Of a DNA stretch of 64,000 nucleotides, positions 1 to 12,200 are shown piece after piece. Within the stretch, counting starts at the first letter, position 1; every line of letters begins with the position of its first letter. The notes beneath the pieces were generated by a model that saw only the letters and a program-made list of their open reading frames with translations, was not told the origin of the DNA and did no database searches. The stretch comes from Nautilus pompilius. Taxonomy: Eukaryota; Mollusca; Cephalopoda; Nautilida; Nautilidae. The stretch is from positions 1,423,001 through 1,487,000 of the forward strand of contig JACATO010002131.1 of the NCBI GenBank assembly GCA_018389105.1, given 5' to 3'. Made by a program: the position numbers and the translations under genes.

Positions 1-45
1 TATCTAAAGTTTGATTTTATCATCACCCTTCTCTTCTTTTTAAAG

Positions 46-268
46 CTGGTTTGAGAATGTGCCGGGTAATAGCTCAAGTCAATTTTTCAATTTGATTCCA
101 GGATCTGTAATAGGACAAATTACTGCTACAGATAATGATGGACCAAAAAATATTACATTTACTGTGCAAACAGGAAAAGAATTTGTGAACCTTACTGCGC
201 CTAGACATTCAAAGACCAACAATTGGACAGTGGACATAATACTAATTTCAAAATTAGATCGAGACTGG
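46..268 (+). CDS. CDH23: CDH23 exon 1 of window: first part of EC1
   Basis: Acceptor TTTTTAAAG ends at 45 and donor GTATGT starts at 269. The exon enters with one base of a split codon and leaves in phase 0. It encodes WFENVPGNSS, then GQITATDNDG and SKLDRDW, the DxD and DRE calcium motifs of one EC repeat. The order matches the atypical first repeat of CDH23, so at least one exon with the signal peptide should lie upstream. Confidence 0.88.
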
Positions 269-3200
269 GTATGTTTGGATATTTTTTATTTTCGTTCCCT
301 TTTTCTTTGTACTTTTCAAGTTGGTTTGAGTAATGATCCTGCAGTTACTCAAAACTGCAATAATGATGATGATGCAGAAAAATTTAAAAAAAAAAAAAAC
401 AAAACACTAGATTTAACAGTTTTCCCTATCATCAGTTTCAGAACAATTATTTGCCATTGTGGCTGCATATGGCACTGTTAACTGTGCTTTTCTGATGGTT
501 GAATGCACATTAATTGTTTATAGTGGGAATGGCTTGAGTAGCACCATCCCTCCATGTTCCAGTGACAGGCATGTGAAGGTCAATTGGTAGGGGGTTAGGA
601 TGCAGAAAGTCCCTGCTAGAATTCTTCATTTTCAGGTGTGGAAGGAAAATGGAGAGCCCAGAGGAAGCTCATGCAGCTTGCTGGTAAAGAAGAGCAAAAA
701 TGAAACCATGCTAGGGAGATATTCCAAACCTAAAGCCAGTTCTGACTGGGATTCAAACTTAGGTCCACAACCTTAGCAATCCATTTATCTATAAGCTACT
801 GAATCACCCTCAGAATAATTAAGGGTTGTTGGGGACAGTCACAAATTCTTCTGGTTATCCATAGTTAAAATTACTAGGGGGGGGACAGGATTATAAAATG
901 GCTAAAGTATCAGTTCAGCTTTTTGTTTGTTTGGACAAAGGATAGATGAACAGGATAAACTACTTGTATTATTGTTTAATAGTGCTAGTATAAATTATTA
1001 ATTCTTTAGACAGGTAAACATTTGATGACTTAAATCATAACCACTTAGACGATTTTTCAGAGTCTTTCTTACTACGAAGAAAGTAATAGTTTTTTTATCA
1101 TTACCAAATTTGACAAAAAATTTTGTCAGTCCTAGCTCTGTAACACCAGTGTGTGCATAGCTAAGTAGATATTCTGTCATTGTTTAGACAAAGCATTAAG
1201 GATATCTTTTCCAACCTGGAGAAAGGGATAAAATAAAATAGTTGATACATTTCCTGTGTATAGGGGCTTTGTATAAGTCCAAGATGGCTCCTTGCCTCCT
1301 TGTAATAACTAAACTAAACTAAACTAAACCAATTTAGCTGCTCAGTTTTCCCTACTCACTCTAATAAATGAGGGTTTTATATTTGACTAGTGTTGCCAAA
1401 AAAACCAAAGTTCATGATGTAGATCTGGCACTTTACAAATGAACTGTTATTTGCAATAGAAAGAGCAACATATTATTTTAATAATCAGCAGACAGAACTG
1501 TTTCAGATTCTCTGCTTCGCTTTAAGTAAGATCTTGCCTACGCATGTGGTGTTCTTACTTTAAAACCGATTATATAGGGGTTTTGTGGTGTTGACACTTT
1601 GTCGAAGGACATGTGACTGAATGGGAGTAAACACTATAGTTTTATAATCATTAAGCTTTTTGCTTTGATATTTTTAAGCTGTAAGAGCAAAGTGTATTGG
1701 AGATAATAGTTTTTACAATTTGAATATATTGAGTCGTAGCAACTGTACAGTTGTTTTGTATTGAACAGAGCTTGCTGTTGCTGGTTGTAAGGCCATAGCC
1801 AATTGAAGCGAAACCTGGCACTATGTCAGTGACAACAAAACTAATGTCCGCCAAAAAGGAAATACAGCAATTTATCAAACTAGGCATAATTATTAACATC
1901 ATGAGTGAGAGAACCAGTTGAAAGCTGGTGTAAAGTCACATCACAAGTAGTCTGTTTAGATGTATTGAACTGCCAAGAAACTTGTAAGTAGACCTCTGGG
2001 AAATTCTTGTCATCTGAAGTGCAAAAGGTTTTTTTTTTCTTCTTCTCAGCATGCAGCTCAACTGCTGACTCTTTGAACTCTTGACCTTTTGAGAAGCGTT
2101 TAAGCCATAAAGCCTTGCATGCTCACTTACCACACAGGCAAATATCAATTAATCTGGGATAAATTTTCTCTGTGGGAGAAACCCAGTTGATCTTCTGACA
2201 GAAGCCGATTTACCTGGTGCTGGAAGAGATTAATTTAAAAAATGGTGATAGCTGACAAACAGATTGATTAATACTATACTTGGTGGATTTTTATTCTTTT
2301 TTTTTTAAGTTTTATTTTGTTAATTTCCTTCTGGAAAGCTGCAGAATGTGCATGGTTATGAGATTCTGATGGGGGGGGGAACAGTGAAAGGCTGGAAAAG
2401 GGCTTTTAAAGAGAAAGCATCCAAAATACAAGGTCATTAAGTCTTTTGCACCACATTATGTGGCTTGATTAAAAAGAAATCTTTAAAAAAAGATGTTGCA
2501 TAAGAGGTTTCACAGATGGCTAAATGTGGCTCTTTAGGTCAATGCAAGCTCAGCACTGGTGATCGATCACAAGCGTTGTTTGAAATGATCTAGAAGCATC
2601 ACATGTCAATTTAATCAGTTAAGTGTGGAAATTCAGACAAGTTTTAATTAGATCCTTTTGTTTGTCACATCCATAGGCTGAGCTGATAAATGTGAGGTAC
2701 TTACTGCGCACATTCTGGTTTCCAAATTGTTGTCTCAAGTTTTTTTTTTTTCTTTCCAAAACTGAACATTTGATCTTTGGGAAACTGCTACTTTTTTTTT
2801 TTTAACAAGATAATAATAACGTATTGTATGCATCTTTCTATTGATTGCAGGCTCCTGCTTCCTAGAGATGTTTACAATGACAGATCACATGGTCTAAGAG
2901 CTTCCCTTCCTGTCATGATTGATTTTTTTTTTCACACGGTCTATTAATCCGTACAGCCATCGTCATATATAAGCAAACATTGGCTGTATCTAACAGTACA
3001 TTTTTTTACTTTCCAAAGTTACAAAGGAAAACTGATGTTGTCACACCACACCTTCAGATGCTCTGTGGCAGCTGTTTTCAATCTTTTTCTCACTGTGGTC
3101 CTATTAACTCATAAGACCTCATCTTCCAGCAGCACCAGGCACAGTGCCTGCCCCTTGCCAGAATGGTCTGTAGGAATGCTTGCCCTGGAACTTTAAAAAA

Positions 3201-6200
3201 AAAAACACAGGAGTGAGATAATGCAGTTGCTGCATCTAGACCACAGCGTAACTACAGCTAAAGGTGTCAGTGAGGGTCTAAGTGTACACTAATGTGGATT
3301 ATCAGTCAAAAGATGAAATGTCACACAAAAATAGTTATAAAAGTGACCAACTTTGCAACTCTGTCCCTTCTTGTTGTGATCTATGTTTTTGGGAACTGCT
3401 CCCCCTTTTAGGTTTCAGTTCTCTTCATATCATCATGCAATTAAATATTTTAGATATTCTGTGCCTAAAATAAGAGACTCCTTCAATTTATTTATTGATG
3501 AAAGAGGAAATGAAGACTGGACTGGTGTGCAGGGCCAGTTCTAGAGTTGTCAGCACCCCAAGCAAACTGAATCTCAGCGCCTTTAAGGCCCTACCATTCC
3601 CTCATGCCTATTTGTGATAACATGACCAGAGGCTGATGTCCATGACACTTTCCTTGTCTTTCCACACAAAAGCAAGAATCACACACTCCCTAACATTTTG
3701 ACCGCCTGTCAGATAATTTTTGTATTTTGCCCCCCCCTTTTTTTTTACTTAAATTTTTTCTCTCCCTTTTTGGTTCCCCCCACCCCTCCAGCTTGTGGTG
3801 TCTTAGGCGACTGCCCAGTTAGCCAGGGGGGTCTTCGAACCGGCCCTGCTGATGTGCATGAGGTGAAAACACCAGCGTTTTTTTTTTTTTTTTAGTGAGA
3901 GCTGTTTATTCTTTAAGCTGTGATATCTTAACCTTTTGATTATGGGGAAAATGATGATGTAGGATCTTTTTTAAGGTAAAAGGTCAAACTACTCTTCAAA
4001 ACTGAACACCTTTGAGTGGTTGGGCAAGATTGATTATTGGCTCTTGTTGACATACTAGAGAAACACACTCTCTGAAAGGTCTTTCTATATTATAGTTTTT
4101 AAAAAAGTGTTTTTAAATTATTTTGTTTTTTCTTAATCCCATGCTAACATATTTTAGTCCAGATATTAAAGCTTATGTGTTTATAATGAATCTGTAGCTG
4201 CCTCACCCATTTTGTATTAATATCATGAATTGCTAAATACTAATTACTTTTCCAATATGTGTCAACGCCAGATCTAGTACACCCAGTACTTTAGTTGGTC
4301 TGGGTACATATATCTTTATTTGTCTGTTTTATGTTTGTCTGATTTTAATTAATTCACTGGATTTTACGGTGTTACTCTGATGTTTTTGCAGTCTTTTCTT
4401 GCAATAGTACGCTATATGCTGTGATTAAGGTGTGGAGTGGATAACCGATTAATTGGACTGACATGACTAAGCTGGAAATATTATATCAATGAAGATCAAT
4501 ACACGTGAAGAAGTAATGTGTTCTATCACAGTTTCATACCTACGATTAGGAAAAAAAATCATCCGAACCTACCTACAAAAAATACTAATACTGGAAATGA
4601 AAAAGGGGGTATTGGGATCACACACAAGAGATGCATTTTGGGAAAACAAGACAAAATTGCATTTGTTCGTAGTATGCTAGCCTGAGTTGAAATTATCTGG
4701 CATATTTAACCCAGAATATCATCCACGCCCCGTGCTGGGGCGGAGCTCTCTCTCTCTAACAGAATATTTCTTAGCATCGCACATTCTTGCATGCTGTAAC
4801 TGACCCAGTCTCTTGTTATAATCTACTGTGAATTCAACTGATTTGTCTACTTTATTATCTGTTAGACAGTCACTTAGTTACAGTATGGTACATAACTGTA
4901 TCAGAAAATAAATATTAAATTATTTTTTTAAAATTGCAATATTCGTCTTTTCAAAATTTTGTGATCATTAACATCCTTTTACCACTACAATGACAATACC
5001 TGAATATACCTTTGGTACTGTATCTATATATAATTTTATGTAAAGTGAGGTTTCTTGGTTAACAAATATAAAAATAAAAATTAGAGTTTAAGAGCATCTT
5101 TTCTATATAGAAGACTTCTGTGGTAGTTGGCTTAGCATAATACATAGCAGACAGGATGATGTTTGCTGTGGTGCTGCTGGTTTTAGTATCTTTTTGGACC
5201 AAATGGTTTGGTTCTTAGCCACTTGCAAAGCTTTTCAAGTACTCACCTTGGTTCCCTCTCTTCCTTTCTTTCACTGTTAATCAGAAAAGTTCTGGTAAAT
5301 TAACGTGACTCAGGTCAAAGTACATCCAACGGTTTTGCAGCAGTGACCGGTGTATTATGTTACCCCCAATCCACTTGTCCAGTGTTCTAAGGCAAAGGCA
5401 AAGTGATAGATAGCCCCGGACACATGACAGTATAGTCTGTTAGACAAACTCTACCACCAGTGAAGGGAGAATTGTTGGTGTAGATAGCTGGATGTGCATG
5501 GAACAAAACTTTATTTCGTTTTGAACTTGGTCACATTATAGAAATTTTTATTTTGAGTACGAACAGTGCGTGTGTGTACATGCACTGATATGGGAGCTCA
5601 GCAGTGGAATAATGTTAATTTGCATGTTCAGTAGCATGGGCATTTGCAGGACCTTTTCTAATCGGGGGAGCAAAATGACAAAAAAAAAAAAAAAAATGTC
5701 TGCAGAATAAATTGCAGAGATAGGGGGCACACACACACACACACTCTCTGCCAGTGCCTTATGTTTTATTTTCCTTTATTCCCGCTTTCCTCCCAGCCTT
5801 TAGCTGGGTGCCATCGATCGGACTTGCTATTTCTCTCCTGATTAACTGCGCACCATCGAGCACAGTAAATCTGGCAACAACAACAAAAAAAATGCCATCA
5901 TTGCCCTACCACCACCAACTTTCATGACGTGGTTAGTTTTGGTTTAGTTTGGTTGATACGTGTGCGCGTGTGAATGTAAAATTGTCTGCTGCTGTTATGT
6001 TCTCTAAAGGCAGACCAAAAAAAAAAAGAGTAAAGTTCTTTTTGTCTTTTTTTAGCAGAAGACGGAGCAGACTTTGGTCTTCAAGATAACAGACAGTGAA
6101 AATGAGGCAAATATGAATTACCTTTTTTTTTTTTTTTTTGTACTCCATACAGCACCAGAACCCCAGTCAACCAACATCCTCTCTCACCTCCACTCCACCC

Positions 6201-9200
6201 TTCTGGGAAGATCTGTCATTCTGTGATCTTAATGTCTGCGATCTGGACTAGAACAGGGGTTTTTCTGGTCAACATTTACTGTTTTCACATTGCTAGTTTT
6301 TTCATTATGCGGCCTGGACCCGCCTCAGAGACTGGGGGTCTATGGGGGGGGTCTGTGATTGCGTATGCGTGATATGTTTGCAGCGGTACATCTCAGAGCC
6401 AACGAGCTAGAAAAATACTGCACGTGTCGGAGTAGAGCATCTTTATGCCACCTCTGCTTCCTTCAGTTAACGTTCGGTGCTCGCTATCGTCTGCTTCCTT
6501 GGCGTACAAATTTCAACACATTAACCGGAACAAAAGGCTGACGAGGAACTCCATGTGTAAAACATCATGTTTTAAAACAAACCGATGTTTTTTTAAAAAA
6601 AAAAAAATAGCTAGTACTTATTCACACTGCATTCTGAAAATGCCAGCAGACATTTACATCTCAACTCTCTCATACTTCCTCCTTTAAAATCGTGAAGCGT
6701 GTATGAGAGTTAAAACTTCAAGAAACATGTATTTATGTCATAACAAACAATTAGAAAACAAGGTTTGTAAAAAATATATATATATAATAATGTAGCAAAT
6801 AATTTTATCATGAAATTTTAAGAATGATGTTTTTTTTTAAATTTTGGATGTCTAGCTTTAGCCGGAACTGCATGAGAAAAATTGGCTTTTATAAAAAAGG
6901 TTTTATGTCAATTTGAAAAACAGAAATTTCGTTTGTTTAAACAAGCAGTCATAAATGAACATTGAGTTGATGCTAATGATACATTTCTTTAACATTCCAT
7001 AAGTTATACACTTAAATCTAACTTTGTTCCATAAGAGCCTCTTTATGAACAATGTTTTTAGTTTTTCCTTTGGGTGAAAAGCAAAACAGATTTGTTTTGG
7101 CCAACTGTTGAGCATCCAACACAGTTGTCCATGGGGGAAGGCAGAGACTATCCAAATTCAGGCCAATGGACCCTGTCTTTGATCTTGAGGTACTTTCATT
7201 ATAATTTGAGGCTGGTAGGTCACCTATTTTGAATGAGTGCAGTGAACTAAGTGTAATCTATAAGGCTTTTGAGAAGCGTTCCTTGGTGGCCTCAAAACGG
7301 CCTTCAAGGCCAACATGCAGTAGTTTAAACCTCTCCCAGGTTCTGAAGTACCTACACCCAAAATTTGGGTTGGTTCAGCTGTGAAAGAATAACAAACAAA
7401 CAAACAATTGAAAATATGCATTTGATTTTAGGAAACTATACAGATATTTAAAATCTTTTTTATTTAGATTATAAAAACAGTTATATTGTACATACAAGAT
7501 GTGAATGACAATGCTCCAGAATTTCGGAAACTTCCTTACAAGGCCACTGTTTCAGAGGTAGGTAATGGAATTTTAAACTTTATATTCATATATATATATA
7601 TATATTCATGTATGCATTATTGTAAATAATTGAGGCAGATCTTATGGTCAGTTGTAGACATGTAAAAATGGAGCTAAAAATGTCAGAGAAGGGATTTCTT
7701 CAGCAGTGATTTTTGTTTTTTTCTTTCAGGAGACAGATCAGGAAGTTATCTCATCATTTCTTTCATAACAATCCCTGAGTAAAATATTGGTTTACTATTT
7801 CAGGATGCTGTAAAAAACACCTTAATAAAGAATGTGACAGCATCTGACCCAGACAATGGACCTGGTGGGACAGTAACCTATTCCATGAAGGTAAAGTTAA
7901 TTGTTTAATACATTCTTGCATTGCTAAGCAACACAATTATCATTACAGTCATCTGGAATCCATTAAAGGAAGATGTAATGCTTTCAGAAATATTTGTTAG
8001 GAAAACAGATAAAAAGGACTTTTCTTTAGAATAATTAACCCCAAAAGTCCAGAAACTGAGTTTGAATAGTTAACTGAAAAAGACAGGAGACTCCTATGAT
8101 TTATAGAAGGTACCTTAAGTGAAAGATGGTGTGATTATTTACTTAAATGATTAATGCTATCTCTACAGCAAAAATAATTCTACATATTTGTCCACTATTT
8201 TTAATATCAACCATTGCTGATAATTTAACTGATTTATGGTTATTTTTTGTTGATAATTGAGAAAGTTTTGGGTGGAAAATGGCTATACAGGCTTTCTGTG
8301 GCTGGACTCGTTTGGTAAGCCTCACATAGATTATTTTTTCCTCATTCTTCTGTATCAGTCCATCAGCATTTAGGCACTTTAGTTTTTTTTTTTCCCACTG
8401 TTAAACACAGGAGTTCTGGTAGGAGCTTTCCAATTCCTACTGAAGAGACAAGTAACAGGGCCCCTATAATGGACGGGAATGGCAGCACTTGTTAGTGGCA
8501 CTACATAATCTCCTCATGTATCTCTACAGCTGTAGATGATGCTCACGGGAGAAAAAGAAAGTTAACAGTTAGCGATGCAGATAATTTTTTTAGTATCCAT
8601 GTCATATTTCTCTGAATTAAACCAAGCCTTTTAATGCATGGCTTTCAAAATTCTGCAGATTCTATGCTGAAAAGTTGTTTTTGTGTGGTGAATGAATGAC
8701 AGATTTGGGTTGTTGAAAAATCAAAAATATCGTGTTGAAATTGTGCCATTTAATTTTTTAAGATTACCAGGTAATAGAGAAGTGAGCGCCCAGTTATAAA
8801 TTGTTTTTAAATTTTTTTTTATGCCCATCACATTCCTTGTCGTTTCTTTATACAGTATATAAGCTATCTTGCTGTGTATAAAAATAATTTGAAATCTGTT
8901 ATCAGTTATTAAATCAACATTTTATTGTTTGATCTTCTTTTTTTTTTTTTTAGGCTATAGCCCAGGTAAGTTAAGTATACCGCAGATGCTTGTCTGGTTT
9001 AGCTCACTTTTACTTGATTGTTTAGAAACAGCGGGATGTTGTTATTGTGTAATGAAGGCTTTGTTGATGTGCTTTGTTCTGATGCTTTAGTTAACTGGAT
9101 ATAATACAGGTAAACCGGTTGAGATCAAAATATAAGCCAAAAGGAAACTCGGGGAAACAACATAATCCCCCTCTCCACTGCTTAAGCTTATTATCTCATT

Positions 9201-12200
9201 TACATGGATTTTTTTGGGATGGAGATTTTCTTTTTCTTTTTTTTTTCTTTCTTAAAGCTTAAACTGTAATCTCAGTTGTGGAATCTGGCTGTTTGACTTA
9301 GTAGAGCAGGATTGAGTCATGCAGTAGTTATCACCACATGGTAGCTTTCTGTTTTGTTAGTGCACTTAGCAGCTGTCCGTTGTGAAACAGTTCAAGTACG
9401 TACTTCACATTAGTTCCCTTTTATATATATATGTATATAAAGCTTCAGAACTTGGAATACAACTCCATTATGTGCTATTTGTGTTTTTCGATGAATCAGA
9501 GCAGCCGACAGATGTCTGGAATGATTTCGCAAAAGTGCTCTATTGTGATAATTTTCATAACCAGCGACAGGCGATGACGACAGCAGCGTCTCTTTTGTGG
9601 TTTTGTGGAAAATGGAGCTGTTCCGCAGAACGAAAGGTGAAAAACGCTGCTCTGCTGTCACACTCTAGAGAAGCTGGTGTGTCCGTTGGCTGTGTTGCAT
9701 CATTGGACAGCCAAGTATAACTGTTCTGCCGTCTGGACAGTTCTTCATCTAATTTGCCTAAAACTGAAAATAAATCAGTGATCAAACATTGATTAGTTTT
9801 GCTGAAGCAAATTCTCAGCTTTAAATTGTAACTATTTGCTCCATCAGGGCCTGGCTCAAGTGTTGTTGGCGTCCTGGATAAATTGAATGTCAGCACCCTT
9901 AAGACTTACCATTTTAATATTTTTTTCTTTGTTTTTGGCAACCTTCCACGCACACACACACAGCACCCTGGGTAATCATCTGGTTGGCCAGCCCTGGACA
10001 CCATTATCTTTGGCAGAAAAAACGTTTCCATGAAGAAAAAAAATGTCCTTAGTAGGTTGGGGTTGGGAAGGATGTAGTTAGAGAGCAAATTAAGTTTTCT
10101 TTTGTACAAAAAGGGGCTGGGGGCGGCACAGCACTAACCACCAAGGAGCATCTTGGGAGGGGATGTAAGAAAACAAAAGGCGAGCAAGCAGATCTTGGAA
10201 GATCCATGAATTCAGTCATATAGTGCATAATACATGTGCTTCATCAGAACATTCTGAGTATTTTACATAGACACAGTTGGTATTTGTCTGCACTGCTTAT
10301 TGTGAAACACTGTCTCTGTTTAAGCTTTTTATAAAAAAAAAAAAATGTAACTGATTTTGGATAGCGATGTTTGGCTTAATTTTTATTTTTTAAATCAAAA
10401 AATGCATGAAATCAAACTTCTTTCTCGGAAGTAAAGAATTACTTTGGGCATTTCCCACCATCTTATCAGCGATATCTTAACTAAATAACAAACCTATTTT
10501 TCAGCGAATTTTTTTTAATTTTGGTTACCTTAATGGCTCCATTAGGGTTTAATTTTGAGAACCACTGTTTTACAGGAGTTTCTGGTTTCAGACTGCACAG
10601 GTAGCCTGTGTTGGTCTCGAACCAGCGTACTGTCAGCATAGTTTTTAAAGTTAGTTTTTGACCTCCACTTGGTGTTACTGTGGCAGGAAAATATTTTCTA
10701 AATCTAGGTCCATTACTTAGTTTAGCTACTAATGAAAAAGGATGACTGGAAGTATCCCAACTAATCCTCTACTTTCGGTAAATATCTCATTACCAGTAAC
10801 TTTCTAGTCCAACCTTTCTTCTACCAATTATTAAGGAAGTGGTTTGCACAGTGCAATGCTACCAAAGCTGATTTCTTCCAGAATAAATGTAGGCAAAATT
10901 TGTTGGTTTTGATAGTTGAAGTATTCAGTATCGGCACCATCAGCCTCTAATGTTGTTTTCTGTTTCTTGTTCGTCGTCGTTTTAGTTGAGTTCCACAGAG
11001 CAGAGTAGTATGGCAACTTTCATGGTGTTGCGTTCTTGGAAAGTTTTCTTGCTTATCAGCTGCTCAGAAACTCATACCACATATCATAGCCTTTATTTAA
11101 CCTGTCTTATGGCCACATTGTTTTTTTTTAAATGAACTATTGTGCTTATATTTTTCAAAAAAAAGGAAGCAAATTGAACCTTAAAATTTATTATTTTAAA
11201 TTCCACCTTCAACAGAATTTTCTTTCATTGACTGCTTTAGCATGTATTAAAGTTTAAAATTAATTTAAAGGTAATCTTTAATCCACTGTATATCACCTGA
11301 GGTGCATTTGTCCCCTATAATCCTTCAAATCTGTATTGCTCAGCACATTTTGAGCCATTGGGGGTACCTTCCTTATTAACATAATCCTCTGTATTGACAG
11401 ATATATCCATATTGCCCAACCCTGTGTGTTTTGTACTAGATGTTTTGACTAAATATAGGGCAGCCAGTTCAACACAAATACTAACTACAGGTTGAGAATC
11501 CCTTATCTGAAATTCTTGGAGCCAAACATGTTTTGGATTCCAGAATTTTTCAGATTTTGGAATATAAATATACCAGCATAATTTGGTAGCTAACCCAGTG
11601 GGGACTGGGGACTGGGCATGAGTTAATTTACAACATTATAACTACATATGGATACATATAGCCTACAGGTAGTTTTATGCAATATTTTAAAATCATTTTG
11701 TGCATGAAACCATAAGAAAAAGATGTACATCTAACCATCAGAGAGGTAAGCTATCACTACAGTAGATCTACCGGTACTGTAGGGTTGTTTGCAGGCCTTT
11801 TCAACCTTTTCAAAGTATATTCACACCAGCAACAAAGCACAGAAATTACGGTGAGTGATGTGCATACGTCAAGTGTGTTCGGACTCGCCCGTTGCCCTGG
11901 AATTTTCCACTGAAGGCACTCTAAAAATATTTCGGATTTTGGAGCCTTTCGGTTTCCAGAATTTCAGATAAGGGATTCTTGACCTTTAGTGCTTCTAGGC
12001 TGCTGGTATAAGGCAGGTAAAAACTGATATGGTATACATGTGGTTAAAGCAAAAATGATGGCTAATAAGGGCCAATTGAAATAAGGGTGGTTTGATGTGG
12101 CTCTAGTTTTTTTTTTTCTGTTTTCTTGACAATTTTGAAAATTTATAGCCTAGCAGAAATTTAGGAAATTTAAATAAAGGGGAATAACAGAATTTAGTAA

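Larger units (their letters stand above)
269..6058 (+). other. CDH23: Intron 1 (5.8 kb)
   Basis: AT-rich noncoding sequence. It holds a minus-strand SINE-like repeat (540-812), a small hAT-type element (3530-3848), a short CG-rich hairpin (CGCCCC/GGGGCG near 4726-4742), an AC tract near 5730-5744 and one copy of a dispersed repeat (about 5742-5925). I found no coding exon in it. Confidence 0.75.

Noticed and set aside
269-481. Read-through of exon 1 past 268
   Set aside because: The frame loses cadherin character at GTATGT and runs into poly-A-encoded Lys.
748-812. Possible tRNA gene from A and B boxes
   Set aside because: No cloverleaf could be drawn; it continues into a SINE-like body shared by other copies.
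9382-9896. Overlapping open frames of about 112 codons on both strands in intron 5
   Set aside because: No recognisable domain, no splice phase fitting CDH23, and both strands open over the same GC-richer patch, which points to composition.
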